The position numbers were made by a program, and so were the translations under genes. A stretch of 64,000 bases of DNA from Geodermatophilus aquaeductus (GTDB lineage: Bacteria; Actinomycetota; Actinomycetes; Mycobacteriales; Geodermatophilaceae), in the NCBI RefSeq assembly GCF_900182545.1, contig NZ_FXTJ01000002.1, forward strand, positions 124,001 to 188,000, written 5' to 3'. Below are positions 16,981 to 24,611 of this stretch, in pieces (positions within the stretch are counted from its first letter, which is position 1; every line of letters starts with the position of its first letter). The notes below the pieces were generated by a model that was given only the letters and a program-made list of their open reading frames with translations, made no database searches and was not told the DNA's origin.

Positions 16981-17235
16981 TCAGCGGGGCGGCGGACACG
17001 GCCGGTCGTGGCGGCAGGCCGTCACCCCGGGGTCCTCCGGCAGCAGCAGGCCCAGGCAGAGCAGCAGGATCCCCAGGCCGGTCGTGTAGCCGGCGAAGAC
17101 GAGGCCGGGGTCGAGACCGGCCGCCGAGGCCAGGCCCAGGCCCAGCACGACGCCGCCGACGACCTGCGCGAACGTGCGCATCCGGCTGCCGGACAGCTGC
17201 ACGACGATCCGGGGCTCGTGCTCGGCGGGGTGCAT
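16981..17235 (-). CDS. Small two-helix membrane protein in the chromate cluster
   Basis: 84 aa from ATG 17235. A hydrophilic N-terminus with RIVVQLSGSRM is followed by two membrane helices (about 24-42, VVGGVVLGLGLASAAGL, and 47-66, FAGYTTGLGILLLCLGLLL) and a Cys/His-containing tail (TACRHDRPC). The pattern resembles DUF2892/YgaP-type inner-membrane domains, which often neighbour rhodanese or metal resistance genes. It lies 23 bases after chrB-C and 59 bases before chrA, so it is likely co-transcribed. Function unknown. Confidence 0.65.
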   Translation of the reverse strand: MHPAEHEPRIVVQLSGSRMRTFAQVVGGVVLGLGLASAAGLDPGLVFAGYTTGLGILLLCLGLLLPEDPGVTACRHDRPCPPPR

Positions 17236-17258
17236 GACGGCGACCTCCAGGGACGCGC

Positions 17259-17690
17259 TCAGGCCGGCTCGCGGCCGAGCAGCAGGCGACGGCGGTGGAA
17301 CTCGTAGAGGCCGTCGAAGACGGGGCCGGAGACGGCGAGGGTGCGCTCGTCGTCGCCGGTCATCGACAGGCCGCGCAGGACCACGTCGAGCCCGGGCGCC
17401 TCGGGCGCGTCGAAGCGCTGGTCGTCGAGGTCGGCCTCGTGGACGATCTCGGCGAGCCGCCAGAGCACCGGGTCGGTCAGCTCGTAGCGGCGCAGGATGG
17501 TCTCGAAGGAGCAGTCGCCGCCGTGGTGGCCGAGGTCGACGCCGCGCATGTCGAACGGCGTGGCGTCGACCGGGACCTCGGTGGGGTCGGCGACGAAGAC
17601 GAACGCGGCGTCCGGGTCGAGGAAGCGGCGGATGAGCCAGGCACACGCCGCCCGGTCGATGTGCACGCCGGCACGGGTCGCCCACCTCAC
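17259..17690 (-). CDS. ChrB C-terminal-domain protein
   Basis: 143 aa from GTG 17690. Matches the C-terminal domain of ChrB: WATRAGVHIDRAACAWLIRRFLD at the N-terminus (conserved R-x-x-x-D-R-x-A-x-A-W), HHGGDCSFE and LRRYELTDPVLWRLAEIVHEADL. In most bacteria this domain is fused behind a regulatory N-terminal domain; here it is a separate gene that overlaps the N-terminal-domain gene by 4 bases (GTGA). The domain is needed for full chromate resistance or chromate sensing, with the mechanism unclear. Confidence 0.85.
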   Translation of the reverse strand: MRWATRAGVHIDRAACAWLIRRFLDPDAAFVFVADPTEVPVDATPFDMRGVDLGHHGGDCSFETILRRYELTDPVLWRLAEIVHEADLDDQRFDAPEAPGLDVVLRGLSMTGDDERTLAVSGPVFDGLYEFHRRRLLLGREPA

Positions 17691-18184
17691 CGCGCCACCT
17701 CCGCCCCCGCCGCGACCGAGGCGCCCAGCTCCCGCAGCGCGGCGGCGGCCTCCTCGCGCTCGGCCGGCGGGAAGAAGTCGCGGCGGTCGATCGCCCGCCA
17801 CTCGGCGCGCAGCCGGCGCAGCGCCCGGGCCCGCTCGGCCGGGTCGCCGGCGGCCACGGCGGCGGCGCACTCCCCGCTCAGCGACCGGTACTCCGCGGCC
17901 CGTGCGGCGGACATCGCCGCGGCCAGGTCCCGCTCCTGGGCGAGGGTGCCCGGCCGCGCCACCCAGGTGCCCGCCGTCCCGCCGGCCTCGGTCACGTCGC
18001 CGGCCAGCCACTCCAGCTGCTCGCGGGTGCGGGCGTCGGCGGGCAGCGCGACGACGCCGTCGGCGATCTGCACCACGCCCAGCCGCCTGAGCCGCCGCCA
18101 CAGCGTCGTCCGCGGGCCGGAGGGCTCCCGGGGCAGGCGGTAGCTGAGCAGCACCCACTCACCCGGGGAGGACGACGTCGCCAC
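17687..18184 (-). CDS. ChrB N-terminal-domain protein, likely chromate-responsive regulator
   Basis: 165 aa from GTG 18184. It begins WVLLSYRLPREPSGPRTTLWRRLRRLGVVQIADGV, the winged-helix-like start of ChrB (PaaX-like, R-T-x-x-W-R-x-L-R-x-L-G). The rest is helical and Arg/Ala-rich. ChrB N-domains act as transcription regulators of chrA. It is the first gene of the chromate operon, and together with the following gene makes a split ChrB. Upstream there is no clear -10, and an unrelated small membrane ORF follows. Confidence 0.82.
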   Translation of the reverse strand: MATSSSPGEWVLLSYRLPREPSGPRTTLWRRLRRLGVVQIADGVVALPADARTREQLEWLAGDVTEAGGTAGTWVARPGTLAQERDLAAAMSAARAAEYRSLSGECAAAVAAGDPAERARALRRLRAEWRAIDRRDFFPPAEREEAAAALRELGASVAAGAEVAR

Positions 18185-18241
18185 GGCGGTGATGCAACCA
18201 CGGTTGCACGGCGTCGTCCAGGCCGGGTCCCGGCCACGTCG

Positions 18242-18403
18242 TCACCCGTCCGGCCCGCCGGCACCGCCCGGACGCGGCGGCCCGCCGTGCCGGACGAGGC
18301 GCACCACCAGCCAGCCGGCCGCGGTCAGGACGGAGCAGGCGGCCAGGACGCCGAGGCCGACGACCAGCATCCCCGCGGCGACGAGAGCGACGAACTCGGC
18401 CAT
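18242..18403 (-). CDS. Small membrane protein, hypothetical
   Basis: 53 aa from ATG 18403 to TGA at 18242. A strong ribosome site CGGAGGGG lies 5-6 bases before the start. Residues about 4-35 (FVALVAAGMLVVGLGVLAAC, then SVLTAAGWLVV) make one long or two short membrane helices, followed by RLVRHGG and a Pro/Gly-rich tail. It lies between the YcnI-like gene (82 bases upstream) and chrB-N on the same strand. No family is recognised; the ribosome site plus membrane profile make it credible. Confidence 0.6.
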   Translation of the reverse strand: MAEFVALVAAGMLVVGLGVLAACSVLTAAGWLVVRLVRHGGPPRPGGAGGPDG

Positions 18404-18485
18404 CGGGCCCCTCCGGGAGGGCGGCGGACCAGGACGCTGCGCAACGCCCCCAGCATGCTCCCCCGGCGGCCCTCCGGCCCTCCGA

Positions 18486-19187
18486 TCAGGGCCGGGCCCT
18501 CCGGCGGAGGACCACGCCGGCCGTGACGGCCACGGCCACCGCCAGGACCGCCAGCAGCACGACCGTCCCGGTGCCGATGCCGCCGTCCTCGGGCGCCCCG
18601 GACCCGGCGGCGTCCGACGTCTCCGCGGCCGTCGTCGGCGCCGGGGTGTCGGTGGTCGCCGGTGCCGGGGTGGCCGACGGGGTCACCCCGGGCGGGGCCG
18701 GCGCGACGGCCAGCGCGGGCGCCGGCATCCCCGGGTCGGGCACGGCGTCGGTGACCGGCTCGATCCAGGCGTCCTCGCGCCCGTCGGCGTAGCGCTGGAC
18801 GGTCGGGAAGACCAGCTCGGTGGCGTCGGCGGGCAGCAGCGCGACGGTCACCCCGTACGCGAGGTCCTCCCCCGGGACCGTCGCCGGCCCGCTCAGCTCG
18901 AAGCCGCCGGCGATGGGTGCCAGAGCCCAGCCCTGCGGCGCCGACGCCAGGGACACCGCGCCGGGCCCGATCCCCTCGGGGAGCTGGGTGCGGACGCCGA
19001 CGATCCCCGACGTCGTCGACTCGGCCTCCGCGGAGAACAGCAGGGTCACCGGCCCGGTGCCGGCCTGCGCGGCCCCCTGCGCCGTCACCTCGACGTGGGC
19101 GAGGGCCGGTCCGGCACCGAGCAGGACCAGACCGGCGGTTGCGGCGAGGACGGCGGAGGAACGACCGACGGGGATCAGGAGGCTCAC
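18486..19187 (-). CDS. YcnI-domain (DUF1775) secreted membrane-anchored protein
   Basis: 233 aa. Signal peptide ending at PALAH, so the mature protein starts with His, which in YcnI proteins binds copper. The DUF1775 beta-sandwich runs to about residue 145 with the conserved FPTVQRYADGREDAWIEP. An Ala/Pro/Thr-rich linker (about 150-200) and a C-terminal membrane helix with RRRARP anchor it at the outer face. A second YcnI gene occurs at 34866-35588 in the copper operon. This copy is divergent from an ArsR-CDF pair. Confidence 0.85.
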   Translation of the reverse strand: MSLLIPVGRSSAVLAATAGLVLLGAGPALAHVEVTAQGAAQAGTGPVTLLFSAEAESTTSGIVGVRTQLPEGIGPGAVSLASAPQGWALAPIAGGFELSGPATVPGEDLAYGVTVALLPADATELVFPTVQRYADGREDAWIEPVTDAVPDPGMPAPALAVAPAPPGVTPSATPAPATTDTPAPTTAAETSDAAGSGAPEDGGIGTGTVVLLAVLAVAVAVTAGVVLRRRARP

Positions 19188-19230
19188 GACAGGAGTGGTC
19201 GTCCCCGGCTCGCGAGGAGTTCCCGCGGCT

Positions 19231-19253
19231 TATTATCTGCACATGCGCGCAGA
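19231..19253 (+). promoter_or_regulatory. Leaderless promoter and operator-like repeat of the ArsR-CDF pair
   Basis: TATTAT (19231-19236) is the best -10 in the window and lies 6 bases before ATG 19243, so the mRNA probably starts at the start codon. TCTGC-N8-GCAGA (19236-19240 and 19249-19253) straddles the start and is a plausible ArsR operator for autoregulation. Confidence 0.55.
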
Positions 19254-19638
19254 CAGCCAGGCATGCAGACGGTCGCTCCCCGACGACCAGGTCGACCTCG
19301 CGGCGGAGGTCTTCCGGATGCTGGCCGACGGCACCCGCATCCGGCTCCTGTGGGCCCTGATCGGCCGCGAGCTCCCGGTCAACGAGCTGGCGGCGGAGGT
19401 GGGCAAGCCCCCGACGGCCGTCTCCCAGCACCTGGCCAAGCTGCGGATGACCCGCCTGGTGCAGACCCGCCGCGCCGGGACACAGGTGTTCTACCGGCTC
19501 GAGAACGACCACGTGGCCCAGCTGGTGACCGACGCCGTGCACAACGCCGAGCACAGCGGGTCCGAGCCGCCGGCCCACCACCTCGGCGACGCCGACCTGG
19601 TGCGACTGCACCGCGACGCCGGGACCGGGCCGGCATGA
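19243..19638 (+). CDS. ArsR/SmtB-family metal-responsive repressor
   Basis: 131 aa from ATG 19243. Winged helix with FRMLADGTRIRLLWALIGREL, recognition region VGKPPTAVSQHLAKLRMTRLV and wing TRRAGTQVFYRL, the usual ArsR order. C-terminal DHVAQLVTDAVHNAEH has Asp/His spaced D-x-H...H-x-x-E, resembling the alpha-5 metal site of SmtB/CzrA/NmtR-type sensors for zinc, cobalt or nickel. The adjacent, translationally coupled CDF efflux gene (ATGA overlap) fits that. There is no alpha-3 Cys pair (ELPVNEL), so an arsenic sensor is unlikely. Confidence 0.9.
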   Translation: MRADSQACRRSLPDDQVDLAAEVFRMLADGTRIRLLWALIGRELPVNELAAEVGKPPTAVSQHLAKLRMTRLVQTRRAGTQVFYRLENDHVAQLVTDAVHNAEHSGSEPPAHHLGDADLVRLHRDAGTGPA

Positions 19639-20678
19639 CCGCGCACCACCACGACCACGAGCACGGGCACCACGACCACGAGCACGACCCCCACCACGGC
19701 GTACGGGGCCGGCTCGCCGCGCTGTTCCGCCCGCACGGCCACGACGCCGCCGACTCCGTCGACCCCGCCCTCGAGTCCAGCGCGCAGGGCATCCGCGCGG
19801 TCAAGATCAGCCTCGTCGCGCTCGGCGTCACCGCGGCGCTGCAGGCCCTCGTCGTGGCGGCCAGCGGATCGGTCGCCCTGCTGGCCGACACCGTGCACAA
19901 CCTCGCCGACGCGATGACCGCCGTGCCGCTGTGGATCGCCTTCGCCCTCGGGCGCCGCGCGGCCGACCGGCGCTACACCTACGGCTACGGCCGCGCCGAG
20001 GACCTCGCCGGGCTGTTCGTCGTGGTGGTGATCGCGCTGTCGGCGGTGTTCGCCGGCGTCGAGGCCGTCCGGCGGCTGACGGACCCCCAGCCGGTGCAGC
20101 ACGTCGGCTGGGTGGCCCTCGCCGGCCTCGTGGGCTTCCTCGGCAACGAGCTGGTCGCCGTCTACCGGATCCGCGTGGGGCGCCGGATCGGGTCGGCCGC
20201 CCTCGTCGCCGACGGGCTGCACGCCCGCACCGACGGCTTCACCTCACTGGCCGTCCTCGCCGGCGCCGGCGGTGTCGCCGCCGGGTTCCCGCTCGCCGAC
20301 CCCGTCGTCGGGCTGGTGATCACCGTCGCGATCCTCGCGGTGCTCCGCACCGCGGCACGGGACGTCTACCGCCGGGTCATGGACGCCGTCGACCCCGCGC
20401 TGGTCGACCGCGCCGAGCGCGTCCTGGGCTCCACGCCCGGTGTCGTAGCGGTGCGGGCCGTGCGCATGCGCTGGATCGGGCACCGGCTGCACGCCGAGGC
20501 CGACCTCGACATCGACGGCCGGATGAGCGTGACCGACGCCCACCTCCTCGCGCACGACGCGGAGCACCGGCTGGCCCACGACCTCCCGCGGCTCGGGGGT
20601 GCGGCCGTCCACGCCTACCCGGCCCTGCCCGCGCACCCCCCGGGAGTCGCGCGGCCGCTGGGCCACCGGACGGCCTGA
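19635..20678 (+). CDS. Cation diffusion facilitator (zinc/cobalt efflux)
   Basis: 347 aa. A His/Asp-rich N-terminus (HHHDHEHGHHDHEHD, residues 4-18) is a cytoplasmic metal-binding tail. Six membrane helices follow, with the metal-site motifs HNLADAMTA in helix 2 and HARTDGFTS in helix 5, where HxxxD is characteristic of zinc-type CDFs. The C-terminal domain (GVVAVRAVRMRWIGHRLHAEADLDID) is the metal-sensing ferredoxin-like fold. It exports divalent metal against protons and is controlled by the overlapping ArsR gene. Confidence 0.93.
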   Translation: MTAHHHDHEHGHHDHEHDPHHGVRGRLAALFRPHGHDAADSVDPALESSAQGIRAVKISLVALGVTAALQALVVAASGSVALLADTVHNLADAMTAVPLWIAFALGRRAADRRYTYGYGRAEDLAGLFVVVVIALSAVFAGVEAVRRLTDPQPVQHVGWVALAGLVGFLGNELVAVYRIRVGRRIGSAALVADGLHARTDGFTSLAVLAGAGGVAAGFPLADPVVGLVITVAILAVLRTAARDVYRRVMDAVDPALVDRAERVLGSTPGVVAVRAVRMRWIGHRLHAEADLDIDGRMSVTDAHLLAHDAEHRLAHDLPRLGGAAVHAYPALPAHPPGVARPLGHRTA

Positions 20679-20686
20679 CCCACGCG

Positions 20687-20700
20687 GGGACGGCCGTCCC
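20687..20700. terminator. Short palindrome between convergent genes
   Basis: Perfect 14-base palindrome GGGACGGCCGTCCC between the ends of the CDF and glycerophosphodiesterase genes. It can form a 5-bp stem with a 4-base loop. A weak two-way terminator at best. Confidence 0.3.
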
Positions 20701-20701
20701 G

Positions 20702-21574
20702 TCAGCCGGACTCCTCGCGGGGTCCGGCGCCGCGCCCCAGCCGGGCGAGCAGGGTGCCCGGGTGGTCGGTGATCACCGCGTCGACGCCGAGCGACAGCAC
20801 GAACTCGACGTCCTGGGGCCGGTTCACCGTCCAGACGTGGACCTCGGCGCCCGCCTGCTGCGCCACGCGGACGTAGGACGGGTCGCGGCGGATGAGGGCC
20901 ACCGAGGGCCCCACCGCGGTGTTCGCCGGCGGCAGGCCGGCGGTGCGCATCCACGGCGTCAGCTGGCCCATCAGCTGCACGGTGGGCATGCCGGGAACGA
21001 GGGCCCGCACCCGGCGCAGCGCGCCCGGCGAGAAGCTCATGACCCGCACGGCCGGGCGGCCGGCCCACTCGACGGGCCGGTCGCCGTCGAGCAGGCCGAA
21101 GCGGCGCAGCGTGACCACGAGCTCGGCCTCCACCTGGACCGAGTGCCGGGTGGGGTGCTTGGTCTCGATGGCCAGCCGGACGCCGCCGGGCGTGCTCGTC
21201 ACGTAGTCCAGCAGTCGCTCCAGCGTCAGGAGGCGACCCGGGCGGTCCAACGGCTCCTGGTTCGCGGCCCTGGCCCTCCGCCGGAGCCGCGCCCGCCGGG
21301 ACGCCGTCGCCCGGCCGTAGTCGAACCTCTCCAGGTCGGCGAGGTCGAGGGCCGAGATCACGCCGCGGCCGGTCGAGGTGCGGTCGACCCGCCGGTCGTG
21401 GACGCAGACCAGGACGCCGTCGCGGGTGAGCCGCACGTCGCACTCGACGGCGTCGGCACCGAGCCGGACGGCGTGCCGGTAGGCGGCCAGGGTGTGCTCC
21501 GGTTCGTCGGCCGAGGCGCCGCGATGGGCCACGACCTCGACGCCGCTCCACGGCGACCCGTGCACTGTCATCAC
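20702..21574 (-). CDS. Glycerophosphodiester phosphodiesterase
   Basis: 290 aa. GDPD TIM-barrel signatures: VVAHRGASADEPEHTLAAYRHA near the N-terminus (catalytic His, Arg, Glu), AVECDVRLTRDGVLVCVHD (metal-binding Glu/Asp and catalytic His), then AIETKHP and HVWTVNRPQDVEFVLSLGVDAVITDHP at the end. It hydrolyses glycerophosphodiesters to glycerol-3-phosphate and an alcohol. No signal peptide, so it probably acts in the cytoplasm. It shares the strand with the SpoIIE phosphatase upstream, 67 bases away. Confidence 0.92.
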   Translation of the reverse strand: MMTVHGSPWSGVEVVAHRGASADEPEHTLAAYRHAVRLGADAVECDVRLTRDGVLVCVHDRRVDRTSTGRGVISALDLADLERFDYGRATASRRARLRRRARAANQEPLDRPGRLLTLERLLDYVTSTPGGVRLAIETKHPTRHSVQVEAELVVTLRRFGLLDGDRPVEWAGRPAVRVMSFSPGALRRVRALVPGMPTVQLMGQLTPWMRTAGLPPANTAVGPSVALIRRDPSYVRVAQQAGAEVHVWTVNRPQDVEFVLSLGVDAVITDHPGTLLARLGRGAGPREESG

Positions 21575-21641
21575 CCGGTCACCGTCTCGGCTCGGCCCTC
21601 GGGGACTGCGGCACCGCCGGTCCGCGACGGCCGGGGTCAGC

Positions 21642-22922
21642 CTAGGGACGCTGCGCCGTCCGGGCCATCACACCCCGCGCGGCCGAGGCGCGGGCAGCGT
21701 CCGCACCGTTGAGGCTGTCGTTGGACCGTGGCGGGCCGCCGTACCAGTCGAGGCACACCATGCTCGCGTCGTCGCGGAGGTCACCGCCGGTCGCGTGGAG
21801 CACCGCCGCCCCGAGTTCCTGCACGACCTCGCGGGGGTGCAGGCCCGCGGTCTCGCGCAGGGCGATCTCGACGTCGAGGACCGCGGCGTTGCGCTCCTGC
21901 ATCCCGTCGGTGAGGAAGACGATGCGGTCCCCCGGCCGCAGCGGGAGGCGCTGCACCAGGAAGGACCTGCCGGGCACGACGCCGAACGGCGGCTCGATCT
22001 CCAGGTCGACCTCCTCCACCAGCCCGCCGCGCAGCCGCAGCGGGAGCGGATGGCCGGCGTTGACGACCCCGGCGGCCCCGGACGACAGGTCGAGCCGCAG
22101 CAGCTGCCCGGTGACGAACTGCCCGGCGGGCGCGTTGTCGGCCAGGGCGTCGTTGGCGTACAGGGCCTGGGCGGCGAGGTCCATGCCCGTGCGGCGGGCG
22201 TTGCGCAGCGCCCCGACGAGCAGCGTGGCCAGCAGCGCGGCCTCCACCTCGTGACCGACGGCGTCGGTGATCGACACGTGCAACGCGTCGCGGTTCAGCG
22301 CGTAGTCGAAGGTGTCACCCCCGACCGAGGCGGCCGGCTCCAGCCAGCCGGCGAGGGTGAACTGCCCGGCCTCGCAGGTGTAGGAGGACGGCAGCAGCCG
22401 GCGCTGGATCTCCGCGGCGAGCGAGAACGGCGTCGTGCGCTGTCCCCACTCGAACACGTCGGTGTACCGGCGGGCGGCGATGACGACGTGGGCGAGCGCG
22501 TGCGCCGCGGAGGCGACCTCGGCGACCACCGCGGCCGACGGCGGTGTGGGGAGGACGAGCTCCACCAGGCCGATCGCGTCCCCGCGGTCGGTGACCGGGG
22601 CGATCACCCGCGTCCCGTCGGCGAGCGCCTGCACGTCGACCTGCTGCGTCCGCAGCACCCGCTCGTAGAGCGTGCCCGCCAGCGGGAGCGTCTCGGCCTG
22701 CGCGCCCGCCTGGGCGCGGGTGCCCTCCACCCCCGCACCGGCCGTCGTGAGACGGACGACGGCGCGACCGCTGAAGTCGGCGATCAGGAAGGTCAGGTCC
22801 CGCGCGCCGAGCATCTCCGCCAGCGCCTCCGCGGCCGCGTCGACGGCGGCGATCGGGGCGGTCCCCGTGACCCGGTCCAGGAGCGCGCCGACGTCGAGGC
22901 CGAGAGCCGGCGGGGTGCGCAT
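21642..22922 (-). CDS. SpoIIE/RsbU-type PP2C serine phosphatase with GAF-like domain (copy B)
   Basis: 426 aa from ATG 22922, which has TACAGT 6 bases upstream as in copy A. Domain order and motifs equal those of the gene at 14180-15433: GAF-like region to about 165, then ASVGGDTFDYALNRDALHVS, TDAVGHEVEAALLATLLVGA, NAGHPLPL, FLTDGMQERNAAVLDVEI and DDASMVC. Long stretches are identical in the phosphatase half, with divergence in the sensory half, indicating duplication followed by sensor change. It probably dephosphorylates a STAS-type antagonist in a partner switch. Confidence 0.9.
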   Translation of the reverse strand: MRTPPALGLDVGALLDRVTGTAPIAAVDAAAEALAEMLGARDLTFLIADFSGRAVVRLTTAGAGVEGTRAQAGAQAETLPLAGTLYERVLRTQQVDVQALADGTRVIAPVTDRGDAIGLVELVLPTPPSAAVVAEVASAAHALAHVVIAARRYTDVFEWGQRTTPFSLAAEIQRRLLPSSYTCEAGQFTLAGWLEPAASVGGDTFDYALNRDALHVSITDAVGHEVEAALLATLLVGALRNARRTGMDLAAQALYANDALADNAPAGQFVTGQLLRLDLSSGAAGVVNAGHPLPLRLRGGLVEEVDLEIEPPFGVVPGRSFLVQRLPLRPGDRIVFLTDGMQERNAAVLDVEIALRETAGLHPREVVQELGAAVLHATGGDLRDDASMVCLDWYGGPPRSNDSLNGADAARASAARGVMARTAQRP

Positions 22923-23067
22923 GCGGCGACTGTAGGCAGGGCCCGACGGCAGACGCGTACGGCCGGTCGCGGCGTCGACGCCCGCCTGGCTGCGGGGTCC
23001 GCTCGTCTCGTCCTGCTGGTCGGGTCGGACCACGGTTCGGTCCGGGCGGCTGCCCCCCGGGCCGGGA

Positions 23068-23802
23068 CTAGGTGGGGCTGTCGTGGTCGAGGGCGAGGTG
23101 CTCCAGGGGGATCTCGCGCTCGACGACCCGTCTGGCGAGCTCGTCGAGGTCCGCTCCGTCCGCGTACGCGTGCGCCCGCAGGAGGGCGAGCGCGTCGGTG
23201 CTGTTGACCCCGAGACCGGAGTTGAGGAAGCCCATCGCCTGCCACACCAGCGACCGCCGCTCGGCAGCCGGGGCGTCCAGCCACGCCGGCCCGTCCTCTC
23301 CCGGGCGCGTCTCCCGGCCGGCGTCCCGGAGCAGCGCGGCGACCTCGGCGCTGACGCTCAGCGCGTCGGTGAGGCTCAGCGAGGTCACGTCGTTCGGCGG
23401 CATCGTGTAGAGGTCCAGCGCCCCGATGCCGCGCAGATCGTCGTGCAGCGGGAGGGAGATGGTCCCGCGGATGGGTGTGTGAGCCACCAGCCCGTCGTAG
23501 AACGCCGGCCACCGGGACCGGATCGTGGCCTCGTCGGCCACCAGGGGACGTTCCTCCGCGTGCGCGGACAGGCAGGGCCCCTCGCCGGTGGTGAACTGCA
23601 ACCGCTCGGCGATCGCCGCGGCGGGACTGCTGGCGCCCAGGGGCAGGCGCCGGGAGTCGGCGAAGAACAGGCTGATGCCCGCGCCGTCGACCGGGAGCAC
23701 CCGGGCCACCGCCCGGGCCAGCCGCTCGGGCAGCAGTTCCGGACCGGGCAGTTCGAGCGCCGAGGCGACGACTGCGACGCGGAGGTCACCGAGGAGGGTC
23801 AC
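23068..23802 (-). CDS. GAF and ANTAR-like domain signalling protein
   Basis: 244 aa from GTG 23802 (GGAG 5 bases upstream; an in-frame GTG at 23835 is an alternative). Residues about 25-165 form a GAF domain (GAGISLFFADSRRLPLGASS, FTTGEGPCLSAHAEERPLVAD, TISLPLHDDLRGIGALDLY). The last 60 residues resemble ANTAR, an RNA-binding antiterminator helix bundle (LVWQAMGFLNSGLGVNSTDA, then LDELARRVVEREI), but the usual A-K-G-I motif is degraded to A-M-G-F, so RNA binding is doubtful. It is divergent from the STAS gene. Confidence 0.78.
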   Translation of the reverse strand: MTLLGDLRVAVVASALELPGPELLPERLARAVARVLPVDGAGISLFFADSRRLPLGASSPAAAIAERLQFTTGEGPCLSAHAEERPLVADEATIRSRWPAFYDGLVAHTPIRGTISLPLHDDLRGIGALDLYTMPPNDVTSLSLTDALSVSAEVAALLRDAGRETRPGEDGPAWLDAPAAERRSLVWQAMGFLNSGLGVNSTDALALLRAHAYADGADLDELARRVVEREIPLEHLALDHDSPT

Positions 23803-24013
23803 GGGTCTCCAGGCGGACGAGCACCCCGACTCCACGTGCGGAGCGGGTGCGGTGGGCGGCTCGTCTTCCCGCCGCCGCCAGCATGCCCGCTCGTGCGGAC
23901 TCCCGCGCCCCGGAGGGCTGTTAGCGTGGTCGGCAGGTCAAAGGTCCGGCCTGACGCGCACGTCCACGGGACGCCGTCAGCCTCCCGGCCCGGCAATCCC
24001 CCAAGGGGATGTC

Positions 24014-24406
24014 ATGGCCACTCGTGTTGCCTCGGGGTCACCGTCCGAGGGCTCCCGTCCACTGCTGGTCTCCACCGACGTGCGGGCCGGTCGCGTCACG
24101 GTGACCGGCGAGCTCGAGCGCACCAGCGCCCACCACCTGCTCGATGCACTGGAGGCACTGGTCTCCAGTGAGCAGCACATCTGGACCGTGGACGCGGCGG
24201 GGATCACCTTCTGCGACGTCGAGGGGATGCGCGTCCTGGCCGAGGCCCACTCCCTCGCCCGGAGCCGGGGCCGGGGGCTGGTCCTGGACGGCGCCGGGCC
24301 CTTCCTCCTCGACGTTCTGACCGCGGTCGGGTTGCACCGGCTCGTGACACGACCGACGCCCGGGCCGGCCCCGTCACTGCGGGACACGACCCGGGCGTGG
24401 TCGTGA
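24014..24406 (+). CDS. STAS-domain protein (anti-sigma factor antagonist type)
   Basis: 130 aa from ATG 24014, with AAGGGGATG as ribosome site. Fold signatures: VTVTGELERTSAHHLLDALE, then WTVDAAGITFCDVEGMRVLAEA and a final FLLDVLTAVGLHRLV. At the position of the regulatory Ser (usually D-x-S-G/F) the protein has AGITFCDVEG, so the phospho-site is either Thr in ITF or lost. STAS proteins bind anti-sigma kinases; the two SpoIIE phosphatases on this segment are possible partners. The upstream gap 23803-24013 holds no other gene. Confidence 0.8.
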   Translation: MATRVASGSPSEGSRPLLVSTDVRAGRVTVTGELERTSAHHLLDALEALVSSEQHIWTVDAAGITFCDVEGMRVLAEAHSLARSRGRGLVLDGAGPFLLDVLTAVGLHRLVTRPTPGPAPSLRDTTRAWS

Positions 24407-24443
24407 CGGGTGGTCGGCCGTTCGGGACGGGTCCTGGGCCCTG

Positions 24444-24463
24444 GAGGGGTCCCTCGACCCCTC
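24444..24463. terminator. Hairpin between convergent STAS and ANTAR genes
   Basis: GAGGGGTC-CCTC-GACCCCTC, an 8-bp stem with a 4-base loop, 38 bases after the STAS gene stop. The rest of the 205-bp convergent gap shows no gene. Confidence 0.5.
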
Positions 24464-24611
24464 GCACCGGGCGAGCCGTACGGCGTCGGGGCGGCCCGGT
24501 GGCCGGGGTCTCGACCACCGGGCCTGGGGCGTCCGATCGCCGGCAACCGACCACCCGTGCACCGTGGTGTGCCCACCAGCGGATCAGACATGCGGTACGC
24601 CGCCGTCCGGG

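Noticed and set aside
24407-24611. Possible small gene in the gap between the STAS and ANTAR genes.
   Set aside because: No start with a ribosome site and a normal translation was found; only a terminator hairpin is supported.
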